This document shows, piece after piece, positions 1 through 10,216 of a stretch of 64,000 nt of DNA. A program made the position numbers and the translations under genes. Under the pieces are notes generated by a model. That model was not told the DNA's origin. It did not search any database and saw nothing but the letters and a program-made list of their open reading frames with translations. The first letter of the stretch is position 1, and every line of letters starts with the position of its first letter. Origin of the DNA: Theropithecus gelada (lineage: Eukaryota > Chordata > Mammalia > Primates > Cercopithecidae). The stretch spans positions 86,847,856 through 86,911,855 of the forward strand of contig NC_037673.1 in NCBI RefSeq assembly GCF_003255815.1. The letters are read 5' to 3'.

Positions 1-974
1 ATGGATTGGTACAATCAATACCAGAATATTTTAAAATATAATCCTAAATTTGTGGAAAAATAAAAATTAAAACTGGTTTTGCTTTTTTTTTTGGATCCAG
101 ATATACTTCTTATTTTTTAACTAATTGATGGTTTTGAATTATACCATTACTTTTATTTTTATATAAATTTCCATTCAATTAGAAAAAAAAGGTAAAGGGT
201 GTACAGCCTTTCCCATAAACAGTTTTTTAGTTCACACTATTTACAAATACAGTAATGAAAAACCAACCAAATAAAAAAAACCCTTTCCACATTCCATTTA
301 AACTGCCTTAAAAAGGCAGCACAGAAAGCAATCTGACTATAATTCCAAATGTTAACATCTTTCTCTGAGAATATAAAAAAAATGTAAAAAAAGGAAAATG
401 CCCATTTCTTATTTGCTTTAAAGATGTTATCATTTGTTTAAACCAAATACAGTTTTAAGTCAAATTTGATTTATTCTCAGACAAATGCAATTAAAAATAG
501 ATTCTTTTAAAAAAGGAGTTTTTTTAATGAAACGAATGATTCCCCATTATTTGACAACTATCCCTCTATTGGAATAACAAAGTATAGTACAAATTTTAGA
601 TTATGATATTGTCAAGTTAAGTGATATTGTATTACAATAAAAGATACTACTGTCCTTCTTCCACTCAAATCATCCAAGGACCAGATCTGTTTGTTGTTAT
701 GGCTTTTGTTACTCATATTGTGAGTAAGAGATACTTCATATCATATACTGGTCTTAGTTTCATATTTACTTAAAGGTACTACAATGTCAAAAATATGAGC
801 ATATTTGTCATTAATTTCAGTGTTCTTGACTGTATTTAAGAAAATGTATATTTATGGAATTTTAAAAGAAAACCAGTATTTCTAAATTATGACAACTGCA
901 TAGTTTAGGTGATTGATTATTCTTTAATATTTATATGCCAAAAACAAAGAATGAATAATTCAGTCAATTCTTAC
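1..974 (-). other. ARRDC3: ARRDC3 intron 3, 5' part
   Basis: AT-rich intronic DNA following the exon 3 donor. I see no exon, repeat or RNA gene that I can name. The next acceptor is off the left edge. Confidence 0.85.
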
Positions 975-1122
975 CAGTAATGAAGGAGTGTTGATATCTA
1001 TATGCTCAAAGACTGTAAATTCCTTCTTTAATTTTACTGGTAGTAGCCAAGGCCTGTGCAATTCGGCTTTCACCCAATAGCGCACACTGCCATGTCGGCC
1101 TTCGAATGAGGTAGCAAGTGGT
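975..1122 (-). other. ARRDC3: ARRDC3 coding exon 3 (148 nt, residues 121-170)
   Basis: The exon encodes TPLATSFEGRHGSVRYWVKAEL, then LHRPWLLPVKLKKEF, then TVFEHIDINTPSLL, the end of the arrestin N domain. The acceptor is TTCTGCACAG| and the donor |GTAAGAAT on the minus strand. It ends in phase 0, so exon 4, outside the window, starts on a whole codon. Confidence 0.95.
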
Positions 1123-4100
1123 CTGTGCAGAATATAAAGGTCAATATATTAATTTTATACCTCTTTCTAACAATTACACAGTAGGTCAGAATAGAAGTGT
1201 TAATATATTGTATCGTTTATGTACCAATGAGGTATCAAACATGTAATTTAAAAAATTTCCAAAGGGATAAGTCATTGGGGAAAAAACTTTCTGTTTCCAA
1301 GTAACAATAAACAATAAATATCTTTAAAATTTTGCTTTAAAAAGCCAGAAGAATACAATCCATTTAAACTAAGAGGAGGCTACTTTTAATGATGGTGGCA
1401 AAATTATGAAAGTTTAATGGACATTTTTTGAAAAGGCCAAGAATTCAAAAACAAAGTTGAGAATGGTTTAACTATTTCTACTGATAAATTCTAGACACTG
1501 GTTAAACATTCAGACCAAATTTCCTATAGTACTCCACTTCTCATTAGTCAGATTATCATCTTTTTATAGCAACTAATTAAGGTCTAGAAAAGGCCTGGAA
1601 TAGTCATTATAGTTTCAAAAATTTCACATTTCATAAGTTTACTGAAAAACTACTTTTGTATCTCTCAGTTTACTCATTTTCTAATTCTTGTTTGGCTGTT
1701 CTCTAACTTTACAGGCTTCAAAAGAAAAAGAAATAGTCCTCTTGATCTATGTCAAGAGAATCAAAATTTTTTTTTAACTGTCAGATCTTACTTGTGAAAG
1801 GTTTTATTTTAGCTAGTTCAGTCTCTTTTTCATAATTTCATTAGTAAAATACTCAGTGTTCAGTTAGTTACAAGGAAGAGTGCTAGCTTAGATTAGTATA
1901 AGGAACACTGGTGTTTTCACATTTTTTTTTGCATTTTAGACTCCCATATTAACTTGTATATAGCAGAGAAATAAAATCTTAAACTGTATGCTAATAATTA
2001 TCCAAAGTTTATGTTAAATGACTTTGGTTTACAGATAGAACTTTAACATTAAATGACCCTGAAAATACTCAGGCCCCATATTAGCGTTATTCTATTGACA
2101 AACTTTAATATTTTTCTCAGAAATTAGATGAGGGCATTATATTCCAAATAAAATTCTCAAATAATATAGTAAATAGAATTTTCTAAAAAATACCATTTAT
2201 GACTTCTCTCTTTATATAACATCTCAAGCACTAGAATTAACAAATGTAGAATTATGTACATTTGTCACCTGACAAAATCTTATGTAATCTGTTTATTCTC
2301 CAGAATAATCGGCACAAGTGCCATTTTGCAGGTTTTAGTATTTGCTAAAAGGCATTATTTTTTTAAAAAAAGTTTGTATAATCTCTTCCAACAATCTGTC
2401 ATTAATTCAAGAATACACCACTTTCCTTTTTCCTTTCTTACTAGATTCCAAGTTTTGTATCAACGTATCCTTGATGTATTTTTCCTTTTAAGCTTGGGTC
2501 ATATCTCTTGTGTGACCTTCCCAATAATTCTTTGTACAGAAGTTATTAAGTTCATATCAGGAGAACAACATTTCTAAAGTTAGGATATTCCTAATTATTT
2601 TTACTTTTGAAGCTTACTGCTATCGGTTAGTTATTGGTTAGTATTAGCAGAAAAGGTGGAACACAGAACTTTTTATAAATTGAAGCTACTGAGACTTGAT
2701 AGGGTCTTTTCTCATAATGACAATTGATAATAAACTAAGTATAAAGTGGTTATTATTTGACTAGCACCTTCCAATTCACTCATGTTAAAGGAAACACTAT
2801 TCCTATTTTAAAAACCTCATGAACATTGGGATAGAAGACTGAAATTTGAGTATGCTTTCTATAATTTTGCCACGGTAGATTAAAAAATAGCTTCTTATGT
2901 TTAATATATTGTTTTCCTCTAGCAAGTTCCAGTCATGAAAAGGGTTTTTTTTTTTTTTTTTTTTTTAACTAAAAGTGTTTAAATTTAGAATACTTAATTT
3001 TAAAGAAATGCGCTGATCATGGGTATGTATAAAAATGCCTATTATTTATAATACTTACGTCTGTGGAAGCTCGAAGCTGAATGCATATTCATGCCTTCCT
3101 GAATGAATAGTGTGGAAGCCTTCTTCGGAATTATCATCATCTAAAAGAAACATAAAAAGAAAACAAAGAGTTTATTATTTGACATTTACATACTCCGCAG
3201 GGTGGCATAACTTTAAAGATGCTTACATAATAATTAAGACCACAAAACAAGCTTTGGAGTCTGAGAGAGCCGAGTTCTAATTCTAACTTCATCATTTCCT
3301 CTGGACGAAATAAAAATCCCGTTTTCAGTTGCCTTATCCGTAAAATGGGGATAATGAATACTCACACCCCACAGACTTTTATTTTTTAAATGGAAAATGA
3401 CCCAAACTGTAAAGCATCTGTTGATAAAATAGTATATATACTCAAAAGGCTCGGGTCTCACATCATGGTAAGATAATGTTATCTTTGTCTCCAGCTGTTT
3501 GCTAAAATTTATCGCATGAAGACTACAATGTATCAAATAAAAACTGTTCGTGCAACCCTTTTAAACATATGTCAGTTTAGGGGAAATAATGCCAAAGATG
3601 TGAATAGAATAGATACTCCAAAACCACTAGAAAACTTTGTCAAATAGATGGAGTAGAAAAAAAAAAAAAAAGGCACACACATTGATTTTGTCAGTTTTGT
3701 AATTAAAAATAATTATTTATTGACCTAAAGTGATCACAACACTCAGTCCTAGCAACGATTAAAATTTGCATAAACTATACCTTAGATCATTACCAAGAAC
3801 CGCATTTAGGAGGTGCCTACTTATAAGGAAACAATATTGTCGGACATTCTTGAAGAAGATGAAGTCTAATTATTAACAGTTTCCAGTTTCTATAAAAAAA
3901 GGAATGACCTTTCATTTTACAACCAATTTTTTTGGTCAAATTTGTTTTTCAAGTGGCATGGAAATAAAGAAATATAATCGAAAATATGGGAGGGGGTTCT
4001 AGATAATTAAAATACTTATTTAGCATTCTAAATAATTACAGAAATATCTTTTAGTTTTCTCGGTGTAGAAACCTTTACGATTAGCCCCCAGAGTAGAAAA

Positions 4101-7100
4101 AACTGGCATATTATTTAACTTTCCTTCAGCAAAGTATTGAATATACACAAAAAACGTGATGCCTCCCTGATATCAAACGAGAAAAGGGGGGAAAAGCATG
4201 TATACGTCGATACTTTTATTTAAAAATCACGGTAATTCGCTTATGTCTCCATACAATTTTCCTCGTCCCCTGTGCAAATCCCCTGAACAGATTTCGGAAC
4301 CAAAAACTAGCTGATGAGCTGGGGGCCATTTAAATTCGCTCCCCTCGAAGGCGCCCAAAGTTCGCCTTCCTCTCCCTTTCTTCCCTCTTCGCTCCCTTTT
4401 TGTGCCAGCTCAGCAGTCTCATTGAGGCGAGCGGCGGCGGCCGCGCCGTGGTAAACAAGTGCCGGGCTGTCAATCAAGAACTAGACCGGAGCAGGAGAGG
4501 ACCGGCCTAAACCGGCGCGAGCAGATCCCAGCCGGCCTGCTCGCGCGCCGCCGCCGCCGCCCGCGCGCCCCGCTATACATACGGCATACGTCGCGCGGCG
4601 CTCGCGCCCGTGCCCGCACAACCTAGCCTGCTGGACGAGGGGCGGGGCGAGCGAGCCGCGGCGCTTCCGCTTTACACGCCCCAGCCGGCGACCGGTTCGA
4701 TCTGGCTCGGGCCACTCTGACACCTTTAGTTTCCGCGAGGAAAACTGGGGCGGCCGAGGGGAGGCGGGGGCCTGAAGCTTTCGGAAAACAATGGGGGAGG
4801 GGGCAGAGAATACCCTTCGAAGCCCCCACCCAGATTTCGATATTGGAATCATTTTCTTTCTTCCCCGGGCCAGCCTCTGCTCTGTCCCCTCAGGTCAACT
4901 CAAGGTAGCCAGTGTGGCGACTGGAGAGGTCGGGGAACACGCTTTGTTTCAGAAGCGTTCACAGGAGTCCCCTGACACCTCCTACCCGGAAGATAGCTAA
5001 CGGGGGTCCTGCCAACCCTTCCCATCCAAATTCCATCTGAAAAGGATTTTCCACTAAAGTTGGGTCCCGGGCCATCCGGCACCTGTAAGGCCGGCAGGAG
5101 CGTCTGCCCTCAACTCAGCTAAAGCCTGAAGTCGTTTCCTTTCGATGGTCCTTAGCAGGCCCAAAAGAGGGGCGATAGAACGTGATGTGACACGGGCCGG
5201 GCGCCCCCAGAAGCCCGGGAACAAACGTGAGTATGGACTGGGTGGGGGTGGCTCTGGAGGGACCTTTACCGGCGCACGCCGGTTTCCTAGCCTCGCCCCA
5301 GCACCGGCGCGAGCCCCCTCTCCCCACCCGCCCGCGCCCAATCCAATCAGCGCCTGCCATCGCCTTAGCAACAGGCTAACAAACCTGGCTCCGCCTATCC
5401 CGGGCGCCCGGGGCGGAGTCTCAGTTACCAGGCTAGTTTGAGAGCTCCCAGTTTCAAGTCATTGAAACTATTCCAGACTGAGCTCGTCTACGCGTTGCAG
5501 GGTTTGGGGGGCATTTTGTAGGGGGTGCAGGGCATTTAGTTTTCTTTACTATGAAATCATGGTGTAACTAATGAAATTATATTTGTCCTCACAACTCATT
5601 GTTCTACTTTTCCCCCATTGCAAGTCTCCACCTCTTGAAGAAAAATCTGTTTCTTTCACCCATTTCATAAAAGGCTGCAATATTCAGAAAGGTAGAAACA
5701 CAAACTCATCTATCTGCTTTTCAACAAATACCAAGACTGTCATTAGGCATCTGCATCTCCTATCAGTGTTAACGCTTGGAGACATTAATTAGTTATTTCA
5801 GGATGCAAAGTACCTGTATCTACAAAAATCCTACTAAAGAACTGAGTTCACCTTAATAGTTTCAGAAATCATGCATTAATACTGCCCCTCAAAGCATCCT
5901 TCATTTCTCACTTGCCTTAGTTCAGTCATCAGCACCTCTCCAGGATGTACGTTTTTAATATAAAAAAGAAGGTAAAATATGTCTCTGATTTTTTTCTGAA
6001 AAATCGCCAACATCTGAACTAAATACTGCATTAAAAAGGAGAGGCACAAAAATTACATAACCAGTTTTAACATTATATTCTTCTTGGGCTAGGAATTAAG
6101 TCATCGCCACCACCTGACGCGTGTAACCAATCTGCTGAGAGCAGAACAAGCGCCCCTCCTCACCACCCCCCAGAACTGGTCCGAAACAGGATTGAACCGC
6201 TTCTAACAAAGGGTGGAAACTTAGAAAAACAAGCCTAGACTCTCCTATATTTCCACAATGTAACCATTTAAACAATAGATTGGAAATCTCAGGACTCCTT
6301 CTCCCTTTGACAACCTTTTATCTCCCTCTTCTAACCAAAAATCAAATCGAGTGTGCCCTATACTTTTCAATTCCATTTGACTGGCATGGGTTTCATTGAA
6401 TGCACGTTCCAAAGTTAGACATGATGCTCGGAAAAGAAAATTACTGATCCTAAATGGCTTCTAAAACTGACTCGATACCTATCATAATGACAGACAGTAC
6501 CCTTTAAAATAAGGAATGCTGGGTGTAAATTTTTAAAGGAATGGGAAAGAATAGAGAAAAAAACACGTGGGGTGTTGATACCATATGTCAAAATAAGCCA
6601 CATAAACCTTTTATGAAAGCACAGTGATCAATTCTTTAAAGTCTTTTGCATTCCAAAATTAAAAATGAAACACGCCCATTAAGCCTCTTAAAAATGTTAT
6701 TACATTTCTTGATTGAAGTTCAGTTTTTACATCTTAGGTTGCAAGTAAAAGGGCAAAAATCTAAGACTGCAGCTTTTAGCAATTCATTTGAAAATATATT
6801 AGTAAAACGATTGCATTAGATTCAAGCAGAATTTATAAGGTGCAAATGGACTACAAGCGCGTATGGCACAGACCAAGCCGGGTATAGAGGTAGTTGAATA
6901 AGTGTAGTTTGCAGTCACTTTGCAGATGCCTGCATGCATTACGGCTTAACACACGATGAACGTCAAGGAGAATCCAAACCTTCCAACTTTGCTAACCTTT
7001 ATCAAACTGCTTAGTTATACTATGAGTAGAATCACGTTAATTCAGAAAACTGAAAAGGTACGTTTCCAAAGAAAATGAGTCCAATGACTTCTGAATAACA

Positions 7101-7391
7101 GAAAAACTTACCTCTTTCGTGCCCAATTAAGATGTCTTTATGGTTGAAATATTCTACTTCTTCAGTGTAATTCTGTGTATAGGCAGTATTGGAGCCGGCG
7201 TTTCTAGATTCAGTCCAGCGTACTTTCGCATGTCCTCTTGCATGAATTTTAAGAGATTTTACTCTGATTTCCCCAGTAACTTCTAAATTTACCCTTCCTG
7301 AGACAGTATCCCCACTAGAATACACAGGGACATTGCTGTCATTAAGACAGTCAAAGCTTATTGTCAAACTCTTCACCTTTCCCAGCACCAT
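975..7391 (-). CDS. ARRDC3: ARRDC3, arrestin domain-containing protein 3 (5' part; residues 1-170, three coding exons)
   Basis: Joined from exons 7112-7391, 3059-3140 and 975-1122, the reading frame is open for 510 nt (170 codons). It starts MVLGKVKSLTISFDCLND and continues through ILIGHER, DDDNSEEGFHTIHSGRHEYAFSFELPQ, TPLATSFEGRHGSVRYWVKAEL and DINTPSLL, which I recognise as ARRDC3. The part seen covers nearly the whole arrestin N domain; the arrestin C domain and the PPxY motifs of the tail lie off the left edge. The full protein is a little over 400 residues. ARRDC3 is an alpha-arrestin: an adaptor at the plasma membrane and endosomes that links cargo such as the beta2-adrenergic receptor and integrin beta4 to NEDD4-family ubiquitin ligases, and it influences energy balance. 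The start at 7391 has a strong Kozak context (A at -3, G at +4). No frameshift or stop is seen, so the gene looks functional. Confidence 0.97.
1123..3058 (-). other. ARRDC3: ARRDC3 intron 2
   Basis: A 1.9-kb AT-rich intron bounded by GT and AG. It has no Alu, which is unusual against the dense Alu cover elsewhere here. A pure T run lies at about 2947-2966. The 107-codon open frame on the plus strand at 2254-2577 has low-complexity composition and no recognisable domain; I do not regard it as a gene. Confidence 0.8.
3059..3140 (-). other. ARRDC3: ARRDC3 coding exon 2 (82 nt, residues 94-121)
   Basis: An 82-nt exon encoding DDDNSEEGFHTIHSGRHEYAFSFELPQ and the first two bases of a Thr codon. 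The acceptor is TTTCTTTTAG| and the donor is |GTAAGTAT on the minus strand. It joins exon 1 in phase 1 and leaves in phase 2, keeping the frame. It is too short to stand out as an open frame and was found from the known protein sequence. Confidence 0.95.
3236..3430 (+). repeat. MIR SINE fragment
   Basis: The block 'ggagtctgagagagccgag', then 'gttgccttatccgtaaaatg' and 'gggataatgaatactcac' follows the order of the MIR core and 3' region. It is strongly diverged, as expected for this old family. Confidence 0.6.
4451..4476. promoter_or_regulatory. Forkhead site next to a PBX-MEIS composite site
   Basis: GTAAACAA at 4451-4458 matches the forkhead/FOXO consensus. Nine bases on, CTGTCAATCA at 4467-4476 is the exact reverse complement of TGATTGACAG, the PBX-MEIS/PREP decamer. 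Both lie at the edge of the intronic CpG island. Binding is not shown by sequence alone. Confidence 0.45.
5338..5347 (+). promoter_or_regulatory. Tandem CCAAT boxes (NF-Y type)
   Basis: CCAATCCAATCAG contains two directly abutting CCAAT pentamers; the second carries the favoured CAG flank of NF-Y sites. Both are in plus orientation, supporting transcription to the right from this island. Confidence 0.55.
7112..7391 (-). other. ARRDC3: ARRDC3 coding exon 1 (residues 1-93 plus one base)
   Basis: The exon encodes MVLGKVKS through ILIGHER and ends after the first base of the next codon (phase 1). The donor reads AGAG|GTAAGT on the minus strand (+ strand 'acttac' at 7106-7111), a near-perfect consensus. 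Reading through the donor gives GKFFCYSEVIG before a stop at about 7032; that tail is intronic. The 5' UTR probably continues upstream to the CpG promoter. A pyrimidine-rich stretch ending in TTTTATAG lies about 14 nt upstream of the ATG, so a spliced 5' UTR cannot be excluded. Confidence 0.96.
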
Positions 7392-7690
7392 GTTTATAAC
7401 AAAATCTATAAAAATATAATGTAAGACAAAAAAGTCAAGATCGCATATAAAATGTGATCTTCACTTAACACTGATCGATATTTTTGCCGTGCAAAATGCT
7501 TGCAGGCCGGATCAGTGATTCTCTACAAATAGTTCATTGAGATTTCTTAAAAAGTCAGGGCAGCAGAAGCTGCTGCTCCGCGCTCCCGCTCGTCTCAGTG
7601 GTCTCCTTACAAAGACGGGCGGCTAAAGGCTGCCAGCTCACTTTAAGAGCAGCTTTGTGAAAAACAACCCCAATGCGCAGGCGCAGGCCG
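7392..7690 (-). other. ARRDC3: Probable ARRDC3 5' UTR with two minimal upstream ORFs
   Basis: The stretch between the CpG promoter and the start codon. If it is transcribed unspliced it contains two upstream ATGs, each followed almost at once by an in-frame stop: ATG at 7537 with TAG at 7525-7523 (four codons), and ATG at 7446 with TGA at 7437-7435 (three codons). The transcription start is not determined; the right border is approximate. Confidence 0.55.
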
Positions 7691-7900
7691 CGGCTGCTGT
7701 CCGCCCTCCCTGCGCGCCCCCTCCCGCGCCGCGCCGCGCCGCGCTGCGCTCGCTCCCTCCCTTGCTCGCTCGCTCCCGGGTACAGTAGGTGTAGAGTTAG
7801 GGGAAGGAGATACTGGAGCTGCCGGCCGGCTGAAGCTGACTTCTCTTCATTGTGGGCTCCTATTGGTAGGCAGGCTGCCGTATACCCTCGACGTGCTATC
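7575..7900 (-). promoter_or_regulatory. ARRDC3: ARRDC3 CpG-island promoter
   Basis: A short, very GC-rich block (CpG-dense at 7674-7780) 200-500 bases upstream of the ARRDC3 start codon. An NRF1-like site, tgcgcaggcgca, lies at 7674-7685, and a CCAAT box in minus orientation (ATTGG at 7862-7866) lies upstream of it for minus-strand transcription. No TATA box is seen, in line with a CpG-type promoter with dispersed starts. Open frames across this block on both strands are composition artefacts. Confidence 0.75.
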
Positions 7901-9930
7901 TGGAGCCCCTTACCGAGCACACTCTACTGGAAAGATAATGGCAGAGTGGGGCGCGAGGGGACAAGGCCTGGGTGGGGAGTTTGCAAAGCCAAGTAAGGAT
8001 AAACTGCAGTGACCACCCCAAAGCGTGCGTTACTGGCACTGCAGCGTTTTACCAACTGCCTGGATGGGAGGAGGAAAAAGTGATGTGTGAAGAGAGATGG
8101 GGGAAGGGAGAAACCGGTTGGGCAAGCGGCCGATTGTTGAGCATAATCTAACGAATTTTCAAAGAAAACGTAATAAAACTGGACAAGAAGTATTGTTCAT
8201 AGACAAGAGCATACTTGGCTTGTATTTTTTTTTTTTTAAACCAGTACTTTGTAGGCAAGGTGGAAATGAACTCAGTCGAGGTCAAAGGAACCTTAGTCCT
8301 TTGAAGAGCGAGGTAGAGAAGCAAGTACAATGTAATCAATAGGCTTTTTTGTCTCCTCAACTTCTTTCTCCTACATCGCTTAATTAGATAGCACCGAAAA
8401 ACAACCAAGTTGTTTCCAGGATGACACGGGTGGGGGCTGGGGGGAAGCTTGACCACTTCCTCGAAGGAAGAAAAAGTCCTTTTTAAGACACCACCTACGG
8501 CTAGATTTGCAGAGTAAGACATGATTACAACTCCTGTGTCCAGAGGAATAAGAATAGAGTTCGGCCTAAAAAAATACCACCTTATAAAAGGCATATGACA
8601 TAGTGGTTTAGCTGACATATTGTTTGCAACAGAATCGGAAAATCTTTGTTAGAAATTAGTGAAGCGCATAAAATTGTTTTTAAAAAGCATGATTTGGTAT
8701 ATAAATAGGGGTTAACTGTGAAGCTTTAATTTTCGGCCGAAAGAGCCTTGGACCATTTAACGTAGTAATTCTCATGATACATCTTAAATATAGGTACATT
8801 TCTCTTTTTATTGTGAATGTTTGGTAAAAAATAGCAGTGCTTTCGTCACATCACACTGGGATTCAGAGCCTAACAGCATAAACTCATCTAGATTACTGGC
8901 AATCAACAGAACTGCCTTACAAGAGAAATGTAGAAAGAAAAAATATGAATCTGGTGCTATCTCTCTCTCTCTCTATATATGTATGAACAAAAATACCTTG
9001 GAAGATTTTTGGCTGTCCGTGTCTAAACATTTTAGATTCTTTTGCGTAGTGTATTTGGGTAGGTTGAGCCTATGAGTCACAATAAACTAAACTTATTGGT
9101 CTTGCTGTTTTCTTTATTTCAAAAGAAACTAAGCTTTTGGGGGCTGGATTTTAGTTGACAAGGCAGTATCTTGGACTCAACAGCAATATATAAAAAGTAT
9201 AAATATGCAAACTAGACAATGAGCAGGCCATTTATTTCAGAGTTTAGATCACTATGCGTAAAATTATAAATTTGCATATTTAAGTGGGAAAAACAGTCTT
9301 ATCTTTTTCCCCCCCTCTTGGTTGACACCTGGTGGAAATTCTAGGTAAAGTACCTGGGGCCTTGTACTAGCTTTGATTACAGATACTACTTGTGTTTTTT
9401 CTCCACCTAGTGGTAGAAGTGGTGAATTTCCTAGAATAACAGCTTTTCCTCAGCATAATGTCAATGATACTTAATAAGCATTCAAAAACCACTGAGCAAG
9501 GAATGGATTTAAAAGTGTAGTCCACAATGAATACATAAATTCATTGCACATTTGTGTCTACATTTGTGTTAAAAATTATTAAGGGTTAGTGAACAATAGC
9601 TGAATTCAGATTTTTTTAGTAAAATTTATTTAATTAGAATATAACTTATTTCAGAAAAAAGAATTAAATACACCAGAATTGCATTTAATAAAACAGAACT
9701 CTAAGAAATTTATCTGTAGTTTGGAAAATTGTTTTAAAATATTAAGTGTTTCATTCCTGTTACTGTATAGTACATTATTCTTTGTGTTTGAAGCTTTCAG
9801 GATCTTTTGAATAGTTGTCTTTATTATTTATTTTGCTATTTTTTAAATTTTCTTTTTACTGTGTCTTCTTAAATACTTAGGTAACTGGCAAATTTCCAAG
9901 AAATTCTTACCAGCTACCATTTTCATTTTG
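7901..9930. other. Proximal upstream region, repeat-poor
   Basis: About 2 kb upstream of the ARRDC3 promoter without Alu, L1 or LTR sequence. A short (CT)n tract followed by TATATATG lies at about 8957-8982. Apart from this I can name nothing in it. The lack of insertions may reflect regulatory constraint. Confidence 0.6.
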
Positions 9931-10216
9931 ATTTTTTGAGATGGAGTCTCAACTCTGTCACCTGGGCTGGAGTGCAGTGGCACAATCTTGGCTCTCTACA
10001 GCCTCCACCTTCCAGGTTCAAGCGATTCTCCTGCCTTAGCCTCCAGAGCAGCTGGGATTACAGGCACGCACCACCACCCCCGGCTAATTTTTGTATTTTT
10101 AGTAGAGATGGTTTCACCATGTTGGCCAGGCTGGTCTCGAACTCCTGGCCTCAAGAGATCCGCCCGCCTTGGCCTCCCAAAGTGCTGGGATTACAGACCT
10201 GAGCTGCTCGCTCCTG
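9931..10216 (-). mobile_element. Alu SINE
   Basis: Full-length antisense Alu with both arms. The outer end is damaged: 'gagctgctcgctcctgg' replaces the usual gagccaccgcgcccgg. The open frames over it come from the Alu itself. Confidence 0.92.

Larger units (their letters stand above)
4400..5470 (+). promoter_or_regulatory. ARRDC3-AS1: Intronic CpG island; probable plus-strand promoter of the antisense lncRNA
   Basis: GC and CpG content rise sharply in about 4420-4720 and again in 5070-5430, inside an otherwise AT-rich intron. Promoter-like elements are visible: GC boxes at 4639-4648 (ggggcggggc) and about 5410-5417 (gggcgga), and two abutting CCAAT boxes at 5338-5347 on the plus strand, followed by 'ccttagcaac', an RFX-like half site. 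In human an antisense lncRNA, ARRDC3-AS1, starts inside the 5' part of ARRDC3; I infer that this island is its promoter. It could also serve as an alternative ARRDC3 promoter. The overlapping open frames of 60-123 codons in this island are composition artefacts. Confidence 0.6.
3141..7111 (-). other. ARRDC3: ARRDC3 intron 1, containing a CpG island
   Basis: A 4-kb intron with an MIR fragment near its 3' end (about 3236-3430) and a large CpG island in the middle (about 4400-5470). The rest is AT-rich, unique-looking DNA without Alu or L1. Absence of recent insertions next to two CpG islands is the usual pattern for regulatory DNA under constraint. Confidence 0.85.

Noticed and set aside
2254..2577. 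A 107-codon plus-strand frame in ARRDC3 intron 2
   Set aside because: Hydrophobic, AT-driven composition with no recognisable domain or gene context; frames of this length are expected by chance in AT-rich introns of this size.
4481..5441. Overlapping open frames of 60-123 codons on both strands in the intronic CpG island
   Set aside because: They are rich in Arg, Pro, Ala and Gly as expected from GC-rich DNA lacking stops; no domain, no consistent frame, and both strands are open at once.
7555..7996. Open frames of 107 and 121 codons across the ARRDC3 promoter
   Set aside because: Same CpG composition effect; they overlap the promoter and 5' UTR on opposite strands.
9400..9425. 'ccacctagtggta' as a second CTCF site
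   Set aside because: It departs from CCASYAGRKGGC in the core and is only a short palindrome.
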